The notes under the pieces were generated by a model. The model was not told the origin of the DNA. It saw nothing but the letters and a program-made list of their open reading frames with translations, and searched no databases. A program made the translations under genes and the position numbers. 64,000 nt of DNA from Alistipes sp. dk3624. Lineage in GTDB: Bacteria > Bacteroidota > Bacteroidia > Bacteroidales > Rikenellaceae. This document shows, piece by piece, positions 45,932 to 56,651 of this stretch (position 1 is the first letter of the stretch; each line of letters opens with the position of its first letter). The stretch lies in NCBI RefSeq assembly GCF_009557455.1, contig NZ_CP045651.1:1860001-1924000 (forward strand), given 5' to 3'.

Positions 45932-46205
45932 ATCATTCTTTGATAATTTTTTCGTTTTTGTTTCAAAAAACATTTTATCCTTTTATATATTATTGTTAAT
46001 AAGAGTTTTATGGATTATGCTTTTGACCAGAATTTAAATGAATATAGCCCGCATGGGTACAAGAATGAACAGTTTTTGAAAAAAATTGAAACAAATGAGT
46101 CTATTATTAGCTAATATTTGTAGAATTTCGTGCTATCGGAATTTTCTATAAAAATACGCGGGGAAAATTTGGTAAAACAAGAAAATTAAACCTAAATTTT
46201 TATCT

Positions 46206-49200
46206 ATGAACAAAACATTACTTTACTTCAAGACATGGATGAAGGCAACAGGACGCAATCTGGTCAGTGCGAAGGTGCTGAGCCTGGTTGTTTTGTTGTC
46301 GGCAGTTCCATACGCGGCTTTCTCTGGCAATGGGAGCCTATCTGAAGTTTCGGAGTCTATGCAGGCTGGAACTCAGACTGTTTCAGGTACCGTTCAGGAT
46401 CAGGATGGCACTCCCCTGATCGGTGTGACGGTTACTTCGAGTCCGTCGAACGGCGTGGTGACCGACGTGAACGGTAAGTTTACGATCAAAGTTCCCTCGG
46501 GAGCCGAGTTGACATTCAGCTATCTGGGCTATAAGACAGTGAAAGTGAAAGTTGGCGCTCGTACCACGATCAACGTGAAGATGGAAAGCGATTCTCAGCA
46601 GCTCGAAGAGCAAGTCGTGGTCGGTTACGGGACTCAGAAGAAAGTTTCCGTGGTTGCCTCCATATCGTCGGTTAACAGCAAGGAACTTCGTCAGAGTTCT
46701 TCGCCGAACTTGGCCAACGCGTTGGCCGGACGTCTGGCCGGTCTGACCTCGTTGCAGTCCGGCGGTTCTCAGCCGGGTTTCGACGATGCCGACCTGTATC
46801 TGCGTGGGGCTTCCACTACGAACGGTACGAGACCGCTGATCCTGATTGACGGTGTGCCTCGTGACAATATCCGTACGTTGGATGCAAACGAGGTCGCTAC
46901 GGTTTCTGTGCTGAAGGACGCCGCGGCTACCGCCGTATACGGTGTGCGTGGTGCGAACGGTGTGATCCTGATCACGACCAAGCGTGGCGAAGTAGGACAG
47001 ACTAAGTTGGATATCTCTTTCGACCAGAGTTTCCAGGCGTTCACGCGCGAGCCGGAAAGGGTTGATTCGTGGGAATTTATGACTTTGCGTAACGAAGCGA
47101 ACCGGAACGACGGTATGAACGAAGAATATTCCGGAAAGATGATTTCCCGTTCGTTGAATCCGTTGATGGGGCTGGATCCGAATGATCCGGATTATGCATT
47201 GAAAGCGGCCAGAAGGCATTATATGTATCCTAACCACGACTGGTATCGTGAAATTTTCAAAAAATGGTCGCCTCAGAGTCGTGTGAACATCAATATCAGC
47301 GGCGGTACCGAAAAGCTGCAATATTTTGTAAATGCCAGCTATTTGCATCAGGGTGGTAACTTGCATACGGAACCGAAAAGCAAGCTCGGCTACGATCCTC
47401 AGGCAAGGATGACCCGTTACAGCTTCCGTTCGAACTTGGACTATAACATCACGAAGAACTTCAAGGCTTTCCTGAATTTGGGTAGCTACATTGAAAAAGT
47501 GGGCATGCCCGGTACTACGACTTACGGCGGAGACAATAAATGGATGATCCGTGACCTTATCCACTGTACGGTAGGTATGAAGCCGATGACCGTAGGTCCT
47601 ACCACTCCCGATGCGTCTCTGGGCTACGATGTAATTCCGGATAAAGTGATCCGTCCGGTCGAAACCGACCGTTCGCCTTTCGAATCCGTAAACCGTAAAG
47701 GTTACCGGGATGAAACCAGAACGAACCTGAATGCGTCTATCGGAGGCGAGTGGAATATGACCTTTATCACCAAAGGTTTGTCTTTGAAAGGTATGGCTTC
47801 GTTCGATGCCGTAGCCAATACGATTCTGGGCGGCGACATTACGGAAATGTCTTTCGCAACTTCGGTTGATGAAGATAACGACCAGATCTATTTTGCGGCC
47901 GACCGCGAATTGAACGGTACGTTGAGCCTGAGCAAGAGCGGTTATACCAATTATACGGTCAACCTGCAGGGATCGTTGAATTATAGCAGAACTTTTGGCA
48001 AGCACGACGTAGGCGCCATGATTCTGGTACAGCGCGATTTTTGGGAAACCAACGGCGCTCCGCTTAACATGCCTTATAATATGATGGGTATGGCTGCCCG
48101 CGTTACTTACGGCTTCGATAACCGTTATCTGTTAGACGCCAATATGGGTTACAACGGTTCCGAGCAGTTCTCTCCGAAAAACCGGTTCGGTTTCTTCCCC
48201 TCTTTCGCAGTGGGTTGGGTTGTTTCCAATGAAAACTTCCTGAAAGGCAATAAAGTCATCACCAATTTGAAGTTGAGAGCTTCTTATGGTAAAGTAGGTA
48301 GCGATAAGATCGGAAACAACCGTTTCCTTTATTTGAGCAATCATACTTATTCTTCAAGTGGCGGCGTTGCCGTCGGCGGTTACGGTACGATCTATGAGAA
48401 TCGTCCGGGTAACTACAACCTGCAGTGGGAGGTTTCCAAGAAACAGAACTACGGTATCGATCTCCAGTTGTGGAGCGATTGGTCGATTACTTTCGACTAC
48501 TTTATCGAACAGCGTTCGAAGATCCTGAAGACCCAGGGAATGGCTCCGCAGTTTGCGGGTGTGCCCCAGTGGCCTTACTTGAACCTCGGCGTGGTGGATA
48601 ACTCGGGTTATGAACTCGAAATTAACTACAACAAATCTTTCAACAAGGATCTGTTCCTCTCTGTAAAGGGTAATTTCAGTTATAACCACAATAAAGTGAA
48701 ATTCTGGGATGAAGTGCCTTATGCGGACGGTTATTATTACCAGTATCGTACGACCGGACAGTCGCTCAATCAGACTTTCGGTTACAAGATCGACTGGAGC
48801 AACGGCAACGGGTATTTCAATACTCAGGAAGAATTGGACAAGTATACGGAAGGATATGTAGACGAGAACGGCGTCGAACACAAGGGTATTACTTACAACC
48901 TTTCTACGGCTCCCCAGTTGGGCGATTTCAAGTACATCGACCAGAACGGGGACGGAATTATCGACGAGAAAGACCGGGTGCCCATCGGTTACACGAATGT
49001 GCCGCGCGTATCTTACGGTCTCAACGTTTCTCTTAATTACAAATGGTTCGACTTTACGGTCTTCCTTCAGGGGGTAGGTAAATATTCGAGCTATTACAAC
49101 GGTCAGGGTGTGAACGAGAACATCTATCAGGGTACTTTCTTCAAGTATCACAAAACCGCTTGGACCGCCGAACGTTATGCTGCCGGGCAGAAGATCACTT

Positions 49201-49481
49201 ATCCGAGATTGTCTACCGGAGAAACCTGCTCGAAGATCCAAAATGATTTCTTCGTAATGGACCGTGCTTTTATCCGTCTTAAAGCAATCGAATTGGGTTA
49301 TACTTTGCCGTCGAATGCTCTGCGTGCAATCGGTATTAATAAATTGAGAGTGTATTTCCGCGGTGATAACCTGGTTACGTGGGATCGTCTGAGAACAAGT
49401 ACGACAGACCCCGAACAAACGGACCAGATCGGTTATCCTATCGTGAAGACGTTCAACTTTGGATTTAACGTAACATTCTAA
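46206..49481 (+). CDS. SusC-like TonB-dependent outer-membrane transporter (pair 1)
   Basis: A 1091-residue outer-membrane importer of glycan fragments. A long signal region (to about residue 40) is followed by a carboxypeptidase-D-like domain (VSGTVQDQDGTPLIGVTVTS, about 58-135). Next come the linker EEQVVVGYGTQKK, a plug domain (ANALAGRLAGLTSLQSGG, LILIDGVPRDNIRTLDANEV, GVRGANGVILITTKRG) and the 22-strand barrel ending in GFNVTF. The canonical VVVGYGTQ segment marks it as SusC family. It pairs with the SusD gene 18 bp downstream. The 230 bp upstream are AT-rich and shared with the divergent HTCS gene. Confidence 0.94.
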   Translation: MNKTLLYFKTWMKATGRNLVSAKVLSLVVLLSAVPYAAFSGNGSLSEVSESMQAGTQTVSGTVQDQDGTPLIGVTVTSSPSNGVVTDVNGKFTIKVPSGAELTFSYLGYKTVKVKVGARTTINVKMESDSQQLEEQVVVGYGTQKKVSVVASISSVNSKELRQSSSPNLANALAGRLAGLTSLQSGGSQPGFDDADLYLRGASTTNGTRPLILIDGVPRDNIRTLDANEVATVSVLKDAAATAVYGVRGANGVILITTKRGEVGQTKLDISFDQSFQAFTREPERVDSWEFMTLRNEANRNDGMNEEYSGKMISRSLNPLMGLDPNDPDYALKAARRHYMYPNHDWYREIFKKWSPQSRVNINISGGTEKLQYFVNASYLHQGGNLHTEPKSKLGYDPQARMTRYSFRSNLDYNITKNFKAFLNLGSYIEKVGMPGTTTYGGDNKWMIRDLIHCTVGMKPMTVGPTTPDASLGYDVIPDKVIRPVETDRSPFESVNRKGYRDETRTNLNASIGGEWNMTFITKGLSLKGMASFDAVANTILGGDITEMSFATSVDEDNDQIYFAADRELNGTLSLSKSGYTNYTVNLQGSLNYSRTFGKHDVGAMILVQRDFWETNGAPLNMPYNMMGMAARVTYGFDNRYLLDANMGYNGSEQFSPKNRFGFFPSFAVGWVVSNENFLKGNKVITNLKLRASYGKVGSDKIGNNRFLYLSNHTYSSSGGVAVGGYGTIYENRPGNYNLQWEVSKKQNYGIDLQLWSDWSITFDYFIEQRSKILKTQGMAPQFAGVPQWPYLNLGVVDNSGYELEINYNKSFNKDLFLSVKGNFSYNHNKVKFWDEVPYADGYYYQYRTTGQSLNQTFGYKIDWSNGNGYFNTQEELDKYTEGYVDENGVEHKGITYNLSTAPQLGDFKYIDQNGDGIIDEKDRVPIGYTNVPRVSYGLNVSLNYKWFDFTVFLQGVGKYSSYYNGQGVNENIYQGTFFKYHKTAWTAERYAAGQKITYPRLSTGETCSKIQNDFFVMDRAFIRLKAIELGYTLPSNALRAIGINKLRVYFRGDNLVTWDRLRTSTTDPEQTDQIGYPIVKTFNFGFNVTF

Positions 49482-49499
49482 GCTACTAAAATTCTCATT

Positions 49500-51449
49500 A
49501 TGAAAGTGAAATATATATTTTTATCAGCTATAGCGTCGGTCGTTGCATTGAGTTCGTGCTCGGACGCTTTGGATATGGCTCCGGCTGGTTACATCGACAT
49601 GTCCACGATATGGAAGGATAACGATAGAGTCGGGGCTTACCTGAATGCTATTTACAGTGGAAGTTATGTTACAGACAAAGGAATCGGACAGTGGTATTTT
49701 ACTACCAATACTCCGGTTGCCATGTCGGATGATGCGTGGGATGCGGACGCAGAAGTAGAAACGGGATTATATTCGGCTCAGGCTTATAATGGAGTGGCTT
49801 CGGCCAGCAACCATCCGTTGTTAAGAAGCGGTAATATCAGTTGGGGCAATCTGTATGAAGGCGTGCGTAAATGCAATATCTTTTTGACTCATATCGATTC
49901 GGCAACGGTTACCGAAGAGAAGAACCGCGCCCGTTGGAAAGCCGAGGCTTATTTGTTGCGGGCTTATTTCTATGCGGAATTGATTCGTTATTTCGGTTCG
50001 ATGGCTCCGCTTATAAAGACTGCCACTGCTTATACGGATGATTTTGAACAATATGCGATTAAATCTACTTACCGTGAGTTGGTCGAGTCTATCATTGCCG
50101 ATTGCGATTCGGCGCTGGCGGAACCGGCAGTTCCTTGGAGAATTACTACCGGCGGAGAATCGAACCGGGTAACGAAAGCGTTGGCTTGCGCTCTTAAGTC
50201 CCGTTATTCGCTTTATGCCGCCAGCCCGCTGAACGCGACGAATGCGCTGGATGCGATGACTTGGGAAGAGGCCTATCAGATCAATAAGGAAGCGTTGGCT
50301 AGTTTGCGTGAGAACAGCTATGAACTTTATAAAACGTGCAAGAATCCGTCCGAATACGATGTATTCGCTACCAAAGGGCAGGTGAAATGGAAAAAAGGTT
50401 CCGACGCTGCGGCGGCAATGCATGAATATTTCTGTTCAACATTGAGTTATGATGCGAATCCGAACGATAAGGAGACGATTTGGCAAGATCGTGGCGCCCG
50501 CGGTGATATGTGGTTTATCAACGGAATCGGTTTCCAGGGATATTATAAGTGCGGATTGACGCCGACGCAGGAACTGGTCGATCAGTATGAAAATGTAAAA
50601 TACAACAGCAGTACTGCCTTGGAAAGTTATCCGGTTGTCGATTTGGCGTTGCCTTACCGGGATAATACGCATTTGAAACCGAATTTTAATCCTGAAAATA
50701 CGATTTTCGATCAGGTTTCGAATCCTTATGGGGACAGGGATCCGCGTTTCTACGTAACGGTCGTTTACAATGAGTGTGTTCGTACCGCCTTCTGGAAAAA
50801 CGAAGAGATCGACGGTCGTTCGGGAGTTCATTATGTCGGAAATGCCATCCGTTCCAAAACGATCTGGACGAATAAGGAAGACGATTACACCGGTATCCAT
50901 AGCAGTCGTCGTCAGAGAACGCGTACCGGTTACTATCTCAATAAATACTTGAAGCCGTCCGAAGGAGAGAACGCAGGCGGTAGTGTAAAGTATAAAATTT
51001 TCCGTTTGGCCGAAATTATTCTGAATACTGCCGAATGCGCTATTAATGCCGGTCATATCCAGGAAGGCATGACGTTGGTCAATGAGATCAGAGACCGCGC
51101 GGGAATGCCGGCTTGGCCGACGAGTCTTACGCAGGACGAAGCTCTGTTGTATCTGAAACATGAACGCCGTGTCGAAATGGCGATGGAGGATACCCGTTTG
51201 GACGATATGCGTCGTTGGCAGAGGCCCGACGGAGATATGTTGGATTATCAGTGGCCGACGGCTATGGAGATTTCATGGTTGGGCGATGATAAGGAAGGTA
51301 AGCCGATGTATACTTACACTCGTAAGCATATTCGGAACTCTCCCCGCCGTTGTTATTCCAATAAGTGGTTGTGGGTGCCCATTCCGTTGAGCGATCAGAA
51401 TCGGTTGGAAACTTTGACCGGACATGCATGGCAAAATCCCGGATGGTAG
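49500..51449 (+). CDS. SusD-like surface glycan-binding lipoprotein (pair 1)
   Basis: A 649-residue SusD/RagB-family lipoprotein that caps the SusC barrel and binds glycan at the cell surface. The lipobox is ALSSC at about residue 19. Family segments are SDALDMAPAGYIDMSTIWKD at the start, RAYFYAELIRYFGSMAPLI, and the C-terminal FRLAEIILNTAECAINAG with LYLKHERRVEMAMEDTRLDD. The C-terminus ends in WQNPGW, as usual. It is slightly longer than the typical 500-600 residues. Confidence 0.93.
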   Translation: MKVKYIFLSAIASVVALSSCSDALDMAPAGYIDMSTIWKDNDRVGAYLNAIYSGSYVTDKGIGQWYFTTNTPVAMSDDAWDADAEVETGLYSAQAYNGVASASNHPLLRSGNISWGNLYEGVRKCNIFLTHIDSATVTEEKNRARWKAEAYLLRAYFYAELIRYFGSMAPLIKTATAYTDDFEQYAIKSTYRELVESIIADCDSALAEPAVPWRITTGGESNRVTKALACALKSRYSLYAASPLNATNALDAMTWEEAYQINKEALASLRENSYELYKTCKNPSEYDVFATKGQVKWKKGSDAAAAMHEYFCSTLSYDANPNDKETIWQDRGARGDMWFINGIGFQGYYKCGLTPTQELVDQYENVKYNSSTALESYPVVDLALPYRDNTHLKPNFNPENTIFDQVSNPYGDRDPRFYVTVVYNECVRTAFWKNEEIDGRSGVHYVGNAIRSKTIWTNKEDDYTGIHSSRRQRTRTGYYLNKYLKPSEGENAGGSVKYKIFRLAEIILNTAECAINAGHIQEGMTLVNEIRDRAGMPAWPTSLTQDEALLYLKHERRVEMAMEDTRLDDMRRWQRPDGDMLDYQWPTAMEISWLGDDKEGKPMYTYTRKHIRNSPRRCYSNKWLWVPIPLSDQNRLETLTGHAWQNPGW

Positions 51450-51475
51450 TATTTACGGGTTGTGTAAACGATTAA

Positions 51476-54400
51476 ATGATAAATAATATGAGACATAAAG
51501 TAAATATTAAAATAGCGCTGTTGCTCACATGCATGTTTTTGAGTGCATTCGGGGCTAAAATCAGTGCGCAGTCGTCAACCGTCTATACCATCAAGGGTGT
51601 CGTAACGGACGAGTTTGGCAAGCCGCTGTCCGGAGTGGTCGTTAATTCCGAGACGGGAAAGAACGGAACTTCGACAGATATTGAAGGCTCCTATATCCTG
51701 ACTGTGGACGATGGAAGTAAAGATATCGTTTTTTCTTATCTCGGTTATAAAGATAAGAAGGTGGCCATCGCAGAGAAGGAAACAATCGATGCGAAATTGG
51801 AACCCGACGCTTTGAAAAGCGATGAGATTATCGACATGGGTTTCGTTCAGCAACGGCGGGGAGCAATCTCCGGAGCTGTTAGTTCCGTGAAAGGAACTCC
51901 GATAGAAGCCGCTCCCGTTTCGAGTTTCGGTGCTGCTATGAACGGTTTTGTGACCAACTTGATGGTACGGCAGAACAATTATGTGCTTGGTAATGAAACG
52001 GTCAGTATGTTGATCCGCGGCGCTTCGAATCCGCAGAATGGGTGGCAGACCCCGTTGATTATGATCGATGGCGTGATGTCTTCTTATAATAGTAACGATG
52101 TTTTGCGCTATCTGACTGCAAAAGAGGTCGAATCGATTACTTTGTTGAAAGATGCTTCTACGCAGGCTTTGTACGGGGTTAAGGGAAATGCCGGCGTGCT
52201 CGTGATTACGACGAAACGAGGAAAGAAAGGGCCGGTTCGGATCGATGTTTCTTATGATCAGTCTGTACAGCAACCGACGATCTCTCCGAGGTTTTACCAT
52301 TCTTGGGAGTATGCTACGTTTAAAAATGAAGCTACCTATAACGATAACCCGAGTCTGGGTAAAACGCCTGTTTATTCGCCTGTCGATATCGCCAATTATA
52401 TCTCCGGAGAAAACAGGGAGTTGTATCCGGATAACAACTGGCGCGATATGTTCTATAAGAAGTTGACCACCATGTCCCGGGCCAATATAAACGTTACCGG
52501 TGGTTCGGATAAGTTTACCTATTTCACTCAGGTGAATTTCATGCACCAGGGAGGTCAGTTTAAGACGACTAATGAACGTTATAAGTCAGGATTCAATACC
52601 AACTGGTTCAATTACCGTACGAACGTGGATATCAAGGTGAACAAATACCTAAGTTCATACCTGCGGTTGAGCGGTAACGTAAGACGCGACCGCGCTCCCG
52701 GAAGCGATGCCTTTTATAACGCGCAGCAGGGATTATATGAAGATATGTATTGGCGCGGAGCGAATATTTACGGTCCTTTGACGCCTGCCGTATATGATCA
52801 GGCGACCGGAGAGATGTTGGATCCGGGAGGAAAGTTGGTCGTTGAAGAGAAGAATACTTATTCGATTTACGGAGTGTTGAACCGAATGGGTTATAATAAG
52901 GCTACTTCCGTGAACATCAATTCCCAGTTCGGATTGGATCTGGATCTGAGTTTCGTGACCAAAGGGTTGAAATTAGGCGGATATATCGCTTACCAGACTT
53001 ATGGTTACAATTCTCTTACCGCTATTCAGAGCAATGAACTTGTTAAGAGGAAAACGACCGACGATCCGTCCGTACTCGCTTTCGAAACGATCGGTACGAC
53101 GAAAGATTCCGAACTGAGTTACGGGAAAGGTTATTCTTCTTACTATCATTTGGATTATCGGGCTTATTTGGATTATCAGCGTACTTTTGGAAAACATAAT
53201 GTACAGGCTACCGCTTTTATTTACTACCAGAACCTGTCTAAGGCGGATATGGGGTCTTCCAATAATGTTTTGCCTTTCAATACGGTGTTGTCCGGCGTCG
53301 AGGCTGCCTATGGTTATGACAACCGTTATTTCGTAAAAGTCGATCTGGGTTATTCTGCGACCGAGCAGTTCGCTCCCGATCGCCGTTGGATCGCTACGCC
53401 CGCTATTTCCGGCGCGTGGAATCTGGCGAACGAACATTTTATGAAAAATGTGAAATGGCTGAACGAGTTTAAAATCCGTGCTTCTTACGGACGTACTGCC
53501 GAGGACGATTTGCAGAACGGACGTCATGGTTACTTGGATGAGAACCAGTTTGGTACTGGCGGTTCGGTTCCCGTGTTGGCTTATTCTACATGGGAAAATA
53601 AAAAGGGATATGCTTTGCTTCAGGCACAAACGATGCTCAAACAAAATTACGGTATCGACGTAGGATTGTTCAACGGGTTTACGTTCTCTTTCGACTATTT
53701 CAAAGAACGGATGGATAATATGCTGATCCATGCGACCTCGACGATTCCGAGTTATCAGGGTATTCCCATCAACAATTATCCTGCTACGCAAGTCGGTGTT
53801 TACGAGAACAAAGGTTATGATCTGTCGGCTAACTACTACAAACGGATCAATGCGGACTGGAGTTTTAACGTAGGCGGTTGGGTTAGCTATGCCCGTAATA
53901 AGGTTATTTACAAAGACGAAACCGAACTGGGTGAAAGCTATTCTTACAGACGTAAAGAGGAAGGATTCCCGCTCGGAACTTCTTTCGGATTGATGGTTGA
54001 TTATAGCAACGGTAATGGTTATTTCAATTCGCAGGAAGAAATCGATCGTTACGAATGTACTTACGGATGGAACATGCCTTCTCCCAGGGTCGGCGATTTG
54101 ATCTTCAAGGATATAAACGGAGACTATATCATCGATGAGAAAGATCAGGTTCCTTTCGGATACGGTGGCATACCGCAGGTATTCTACGCTTTCAATGGCG
54201 GATTCAAATACAAGAATCTGGAGTTTAGCTTCCTTTTCCAGGGCGTAGCCAGAACGGGGGGATTCGAAAGCAGTACATGGCATCTTAACTACGAAGGGAT
54301 CTATACTCGGTTGCATGAAGGCGCCTGGACGCCTGAAAGGTATGCCGCAGGGAAAGAGATTACTGCTCCGGCTTTGTCCAATAGTCAGACGTCGAGCGAT

Positions 54401-54649
54401 ATGCGTAATAATTCCTACAATTGGAACGACCGGGCATTCCTTCGGTTGAAGAATGTGGAGATCGCTTATACATTGCCGTTGAATGTATCGAAGAAAATTT
54501 CTGCGGATAAAATTCGGTTCTCGCTTAGCGGACAGAACCTGGTTACCTGGGGCCGCATGAAAAACAAGGATATTGAACCGGAATACGGCGGTTTGTATAC
54601 CATTCCTGCCTACCGTGTTTATAACGTAGGTGTCAGTGTTCTTTTCTAA
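51476..54649 (+). CDS. SusC-like TonB-dependent outer-membrane transporter (pair 2)
   Basis: A 1057-residue importer. The signal peptide is within MRHKVNIKIALLLTCMFLSA (alternative start at 51488, probably the real one). A carboxypeptidase-D-like domain follows (IKGVVTDEFGKPLSGVVVNS), then the plug (MLIRGASNPQNG, LIMIDGVMSSYNSND, GVKGNAGVLVITTKRG) and the barrel ending in VGVSVLF. The segment equivalent to EEVVVVGYGTQKK reads DEIIDMGFVQQRRG. This is a clear departure from the SusC norm and from pair 1. It begins 27 bp after the first SusD and is followed by its own SusD 37 bp on. Confidence 0.92.
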   Translation: MINNMRHKVNIKIALLLTCMFLSAFGAKISAQSSTVYTIKGVVTDEFGKPLSGVVVNSETGKNGTSTDIEGSYILTVDDGSKDIVFSYLGYKDKKVAIAEKETIDAKLEPDALKSDEIIDMGFVQQRRGAISGAVSSVKGTPIEAAPVSSFGAAMNGFVTNLMVRQNNYVLGNETVSMLIRGASNPQNGWQTPLIMIDGVMSSYNSNDVLRYLTAKEVESITLLKDASTQALYGVKGNAGVLVITTKRGKKGPVRIDVSYDQSVQQPTISPRFYHSWEYATFKNEATYNDNPSLGKTPVYSPVDIANYISGENRELYPDNNWRDMFYKKLTTMSRANINVTGGSDKFTYFTQVNFMHQGGQFKTTNERYKSGFNTNWFNYRTNVDIKVNKYLSSYLRLSGNVRRDRAPGSDAFYNAQQGLYEDMYWRGANIYGPLTPAVYDQATGEMLDPGGKLVVEEKNTYSIYGVLNRMGYNKATSVNINSQFGLDLDLSFVTKGLKLGGYIAYQTYGYNSLTAIQSNELVKRKTTDDPSVLAFETIGTTKDSELSYGKGYSSYYHLDYRAYLDYQRTFGKHNVQATAFIYYQNLSKADMGSSNNVLPFNTVLSGVEAAYGYDNRYFVKVDLGYSATEQFAPDRRWIATPAISGAWNLANEHFMKNVKWLNEFKIRASYGRTAEDDLQNGRHGYLDENQFGTGGSVPVLAYSTWENKKGYALLQAQTMLKQNYGIDVGLFNGFTFSFDYFKERMDNMLIHATSTIPSYQGIPINNYPATQVGVYENKGYDLSANYYKRINADWSFNVGGWVSYARNKVIYKDETELGESYSYRRKEEGFPLGTSFGLMVDYSNGNGYFNSQEEIDRYECTYGWNMPSPRVGDLIFKDINGDYIIDEKDQVPFGYGGIPQVFYAFNGGFKYKNLEFSFLFQGVARTGGFESSTWHLNYEGIYTRLHEGAWTPERYAAGKEITAPALSNSQTSSDMRNNSYNWNDRAFLRLKNVEIAYTLPLNVSKKISADKIRFSLSGQNLVTWGRMKNKDIEPEYGGLYTIPAYRVYNVGVSVLF

Positions 54650-54686
54650 CCAGTAAAAGTTCTTTTAACGAGTAAAAAAAAATTGT

Positions 54687-56522
54687 ATGAAAAAACATAT
54701 ATATCTTCTTTTTGCAGCATTTGTTGCCGGAGGGCTTTCCTCTTGCAAGGATGCACTCGATCTGCCGGATGACGGACGTATCAGTTACGAGAGTATCTGG
54801 TCGGATCGGAACAGAACGATCGGTTATCTGAATACTTGCTATAATTACGTTTCCGGTCCGAGCTTTGGAGTGATATCTTATACGGACGATGCGCAGGACG
54901 CATATGATTACATGGCGAATTCCGGAGTTACTTACTGGTACTCTGGTTTGGTCAGTGCGACTTCATGGCCGCTGGGAGGATCTTGGAGTAATGCATTTGT
55001 CGGGATCCGTTATTGTAACGTTTTTATTCAGGCATTGCCGAATGCGACCGCCTATGCCCAGGAGGAGGAAAAGAAAGGTTGGATCGCTCAAGCCCAGGCA
55101 TTACGCGCTTATTATTATTTGACGCTGATCAGGGAGTATGGCGGCGTTCCGTTGATTACGGAGCCTTATTCTTATGATCACGATTTTTCTTCCGACAGGC
55201 GTGCTAAAGTTTGGGAAATCGTTAAGCAGATTCTACAGGATACCGATGATGCTCTTGCAGCTCCGGGAGCCGAGGATATGTCTTATACGAGTAAAGGATT
55301 CCGTTGGGTATTGGGCTCGAACTATGCCAATATGATGCACCGCGCATTAGCCTATGCGATCCGTTCGGAAGCGATTATGCTGGCCGTAAGTCCGCTCCAC
55401 GCTAATGAAGAAGGAAATCCTTATACTTGGGAAGATGCCGCTAGAATTACGAAGGAAGCGCTCGACCAATGTCTGGCTCACGATTATTCTTTGTTTACCC
55501 GTCTGCCGGTCGTCCAGACCGATTCGAAGGGCGCCTATGATTATTATTTCTTCACTCCGTACGATTATGACCGTACGAGTGATAAGGAAACGATTTATGG
55601 AGTTGCCGGTATTTCGGTTTGGAATTATTACGGTCTTCCGACTAATTCCAGGCAGTCTTCTGCCGGAATCAGTCCGACTCAGGAGTTGATTGACTCTTAT
55701 GAAACGGCCGATGGACACCCGATTCTTAAGAAAACTGGGGATGGCAAATATTATAAAGATGACTCTCATTTGCAACCGAACTTCAATGAAGCTGCCGGAT
55801 ACGACGATCAGAATCCTTATGAGAACCGCGATCCCCGTTTCTATCAATCCGTTTATTTCAATGGGGCACAGCGTCATTGGGACGATCCGGACGAACTTGT
55901 GAAGATTTATGACAATGCGCCGAGAGACAGTTCCTGCGCAATTGATAAAACGACCATTCGGAATACGAGAACGGGTTATTACATGAGAAAGTACGACAAA
56001 CATACTTCATCTTATGAAACACCTGTTACCGGATATGTACGGAGATTCCGGTTAGCAGAGCTTTATCTGAACTTCGCAGAAGCGGCCAATGAAGCTTATG
56101 GCCCGACTCAGCAGGTAGAAGGATATAGCGGGCAGGCTTCCATGTCTGCCATAGAGGCAGTCAATGCAGTCCGTACGAGAGCCGATATGCCGAATGTTAG
56201 GGATGAATATACTACGGATAGAGATGTGTTCAGGGACAGGATCTGGAATGAACGTCGGGTAGAATTCGCTTTTGAACCGCTTCGTTTCTACGATATTCGG
56301 CGTTGGAAGATCCTTGACGAAGCAGAGACGGTCGTAACGGGTATGCGGGCGACCAAGAACGATAGTGACGGTACGTTTACTTATAAACGGTTCGTTGTCA
56401 GCGAACGCAAATCGAATGCGGATACTTATCTGCTTTTCCCGTTGCCTACGGACGAAGTGAATAAGATGTATAAACTTACCGGGACGAACTGGCAGAATCC
56501 GGGCTACGAATCTCCCGAATAA
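54687..56522 (+). CDS. SusD-like surface glycan-binding lipoprotein (pair 2)
   Basis: A 611-residue SusD-family lipoprotein with the lipobox GLSSC (about residue 20) followed by KDALDLPDDGRISYESIW. The TPR-like segment is LRAYYYLTLIREYGGVPLIT. The C-terminal part has FRLAELYLNFAEAANEA, WNERRVEFAFEPLRFYDIRR and the closing TGTNWQNPGYE. It differs enough from the first SusD to bind another part of the glycan. A strong terminator follows 18 bp after the stop, ending the four-gene susCD operon. Confidence 0.93.
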   Translation: MKKHIYLLFAAFVAGGLSSCKDALDLPDDGRISYESIWSDRNRTIGYLNTCYNYVSGPSFGVISYTDDAQDAYDYMANSGVTYWYSGLVSATSWPLGGSWSNAFVGIRYCNVFIQALPNATAYAQEEEKKGWIAQAQALRAYYYLTLIREYGGVPLITEPYSYDHDFSSDRRAKVWEIVKQILQDTDDALAAPGAEDMSYTSKGFRWVLGSNYANMMHRALAYAIRSEAIMLAVSPLHANEEGNPYTWEDAARITKEALDQCLAHDYSLFTRLPVVQTDSKGAYDYYFFTPYDYDRTSDKETIYGVAGISVWNYYGLPTNSRQSSAGISPTQELIDSYETADGHPILKKTGDGKYYKDDSHLQPNFNEAAGYDDQNPYENRDPRFYQSVYFNGAQRHWDDPDELVKIYDNAPRDSSCAIDKTTIRNTRTGYYMRKYDKHTSSYETPVTGYVRRFRLAELYLNFAEAANEAYGPTQQVEGYSGQASMSAIEAVNAVRTRADMPNVRDEYTTDRDVFRDRIWNERRVEFAFEPLRFYDIRRWKILDEAETVVTGMRATKNDSDGTFTYKRFVVSERKSNADTYLLFPLPTDEVNKMYKLTGTNWQNPGYESPE

Positions 56523-56540
56523 GTCGATCGTCTACATGAT

Positions 56541-56580
56541 AAAGAAACGGAAACCAACGGGTTTCCGTTTCTTTTATTTT
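56541..56580 (+). terminator. Rho-independent terminator of the susCD operon
   Basis: Perfect 15-bp stem AAAGAAACGGAAACC and its complement (to 56574) with a 4-base loop, then a T-rich tail. Confidence 0.88.
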
Positions 56581-56588
56581 AGGCGTTG

Positions 56589-56619
56589 TTGATTATTTTC
56601 GCTATAATCATTATATTTA
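56589..56619 (+). promoter_or_regulatory. Promoter of the glycerophosphodiesterase gene
   Basis: TTG, exactly 20 bases, TATATTTA (last base differs from TAnnTTTG). It lies between the susCD terminator and the ATG, so the gene may be transcribed separately from susCD. Confidence 0.5.
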
Positions 56620-56651
56620 CTCTCTGAATAGAACATAAACAAAAGCATAAA

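Noticed and set aside
45887-45973. Longer N-terminus for the hybrid two-component regulator
   Set aside because: The region contains a TAnnTTTG promoter element and would bury the signal peptide behind a non-conserved leader.
46081-46130. TAATATTTG as the promoter of the first susC gene
   Set aside because: The spacing inside the element (TA-N3-TTTG) and to the nearest TTG (23 bases) misses the consensus, so it is not listed as a promoter.
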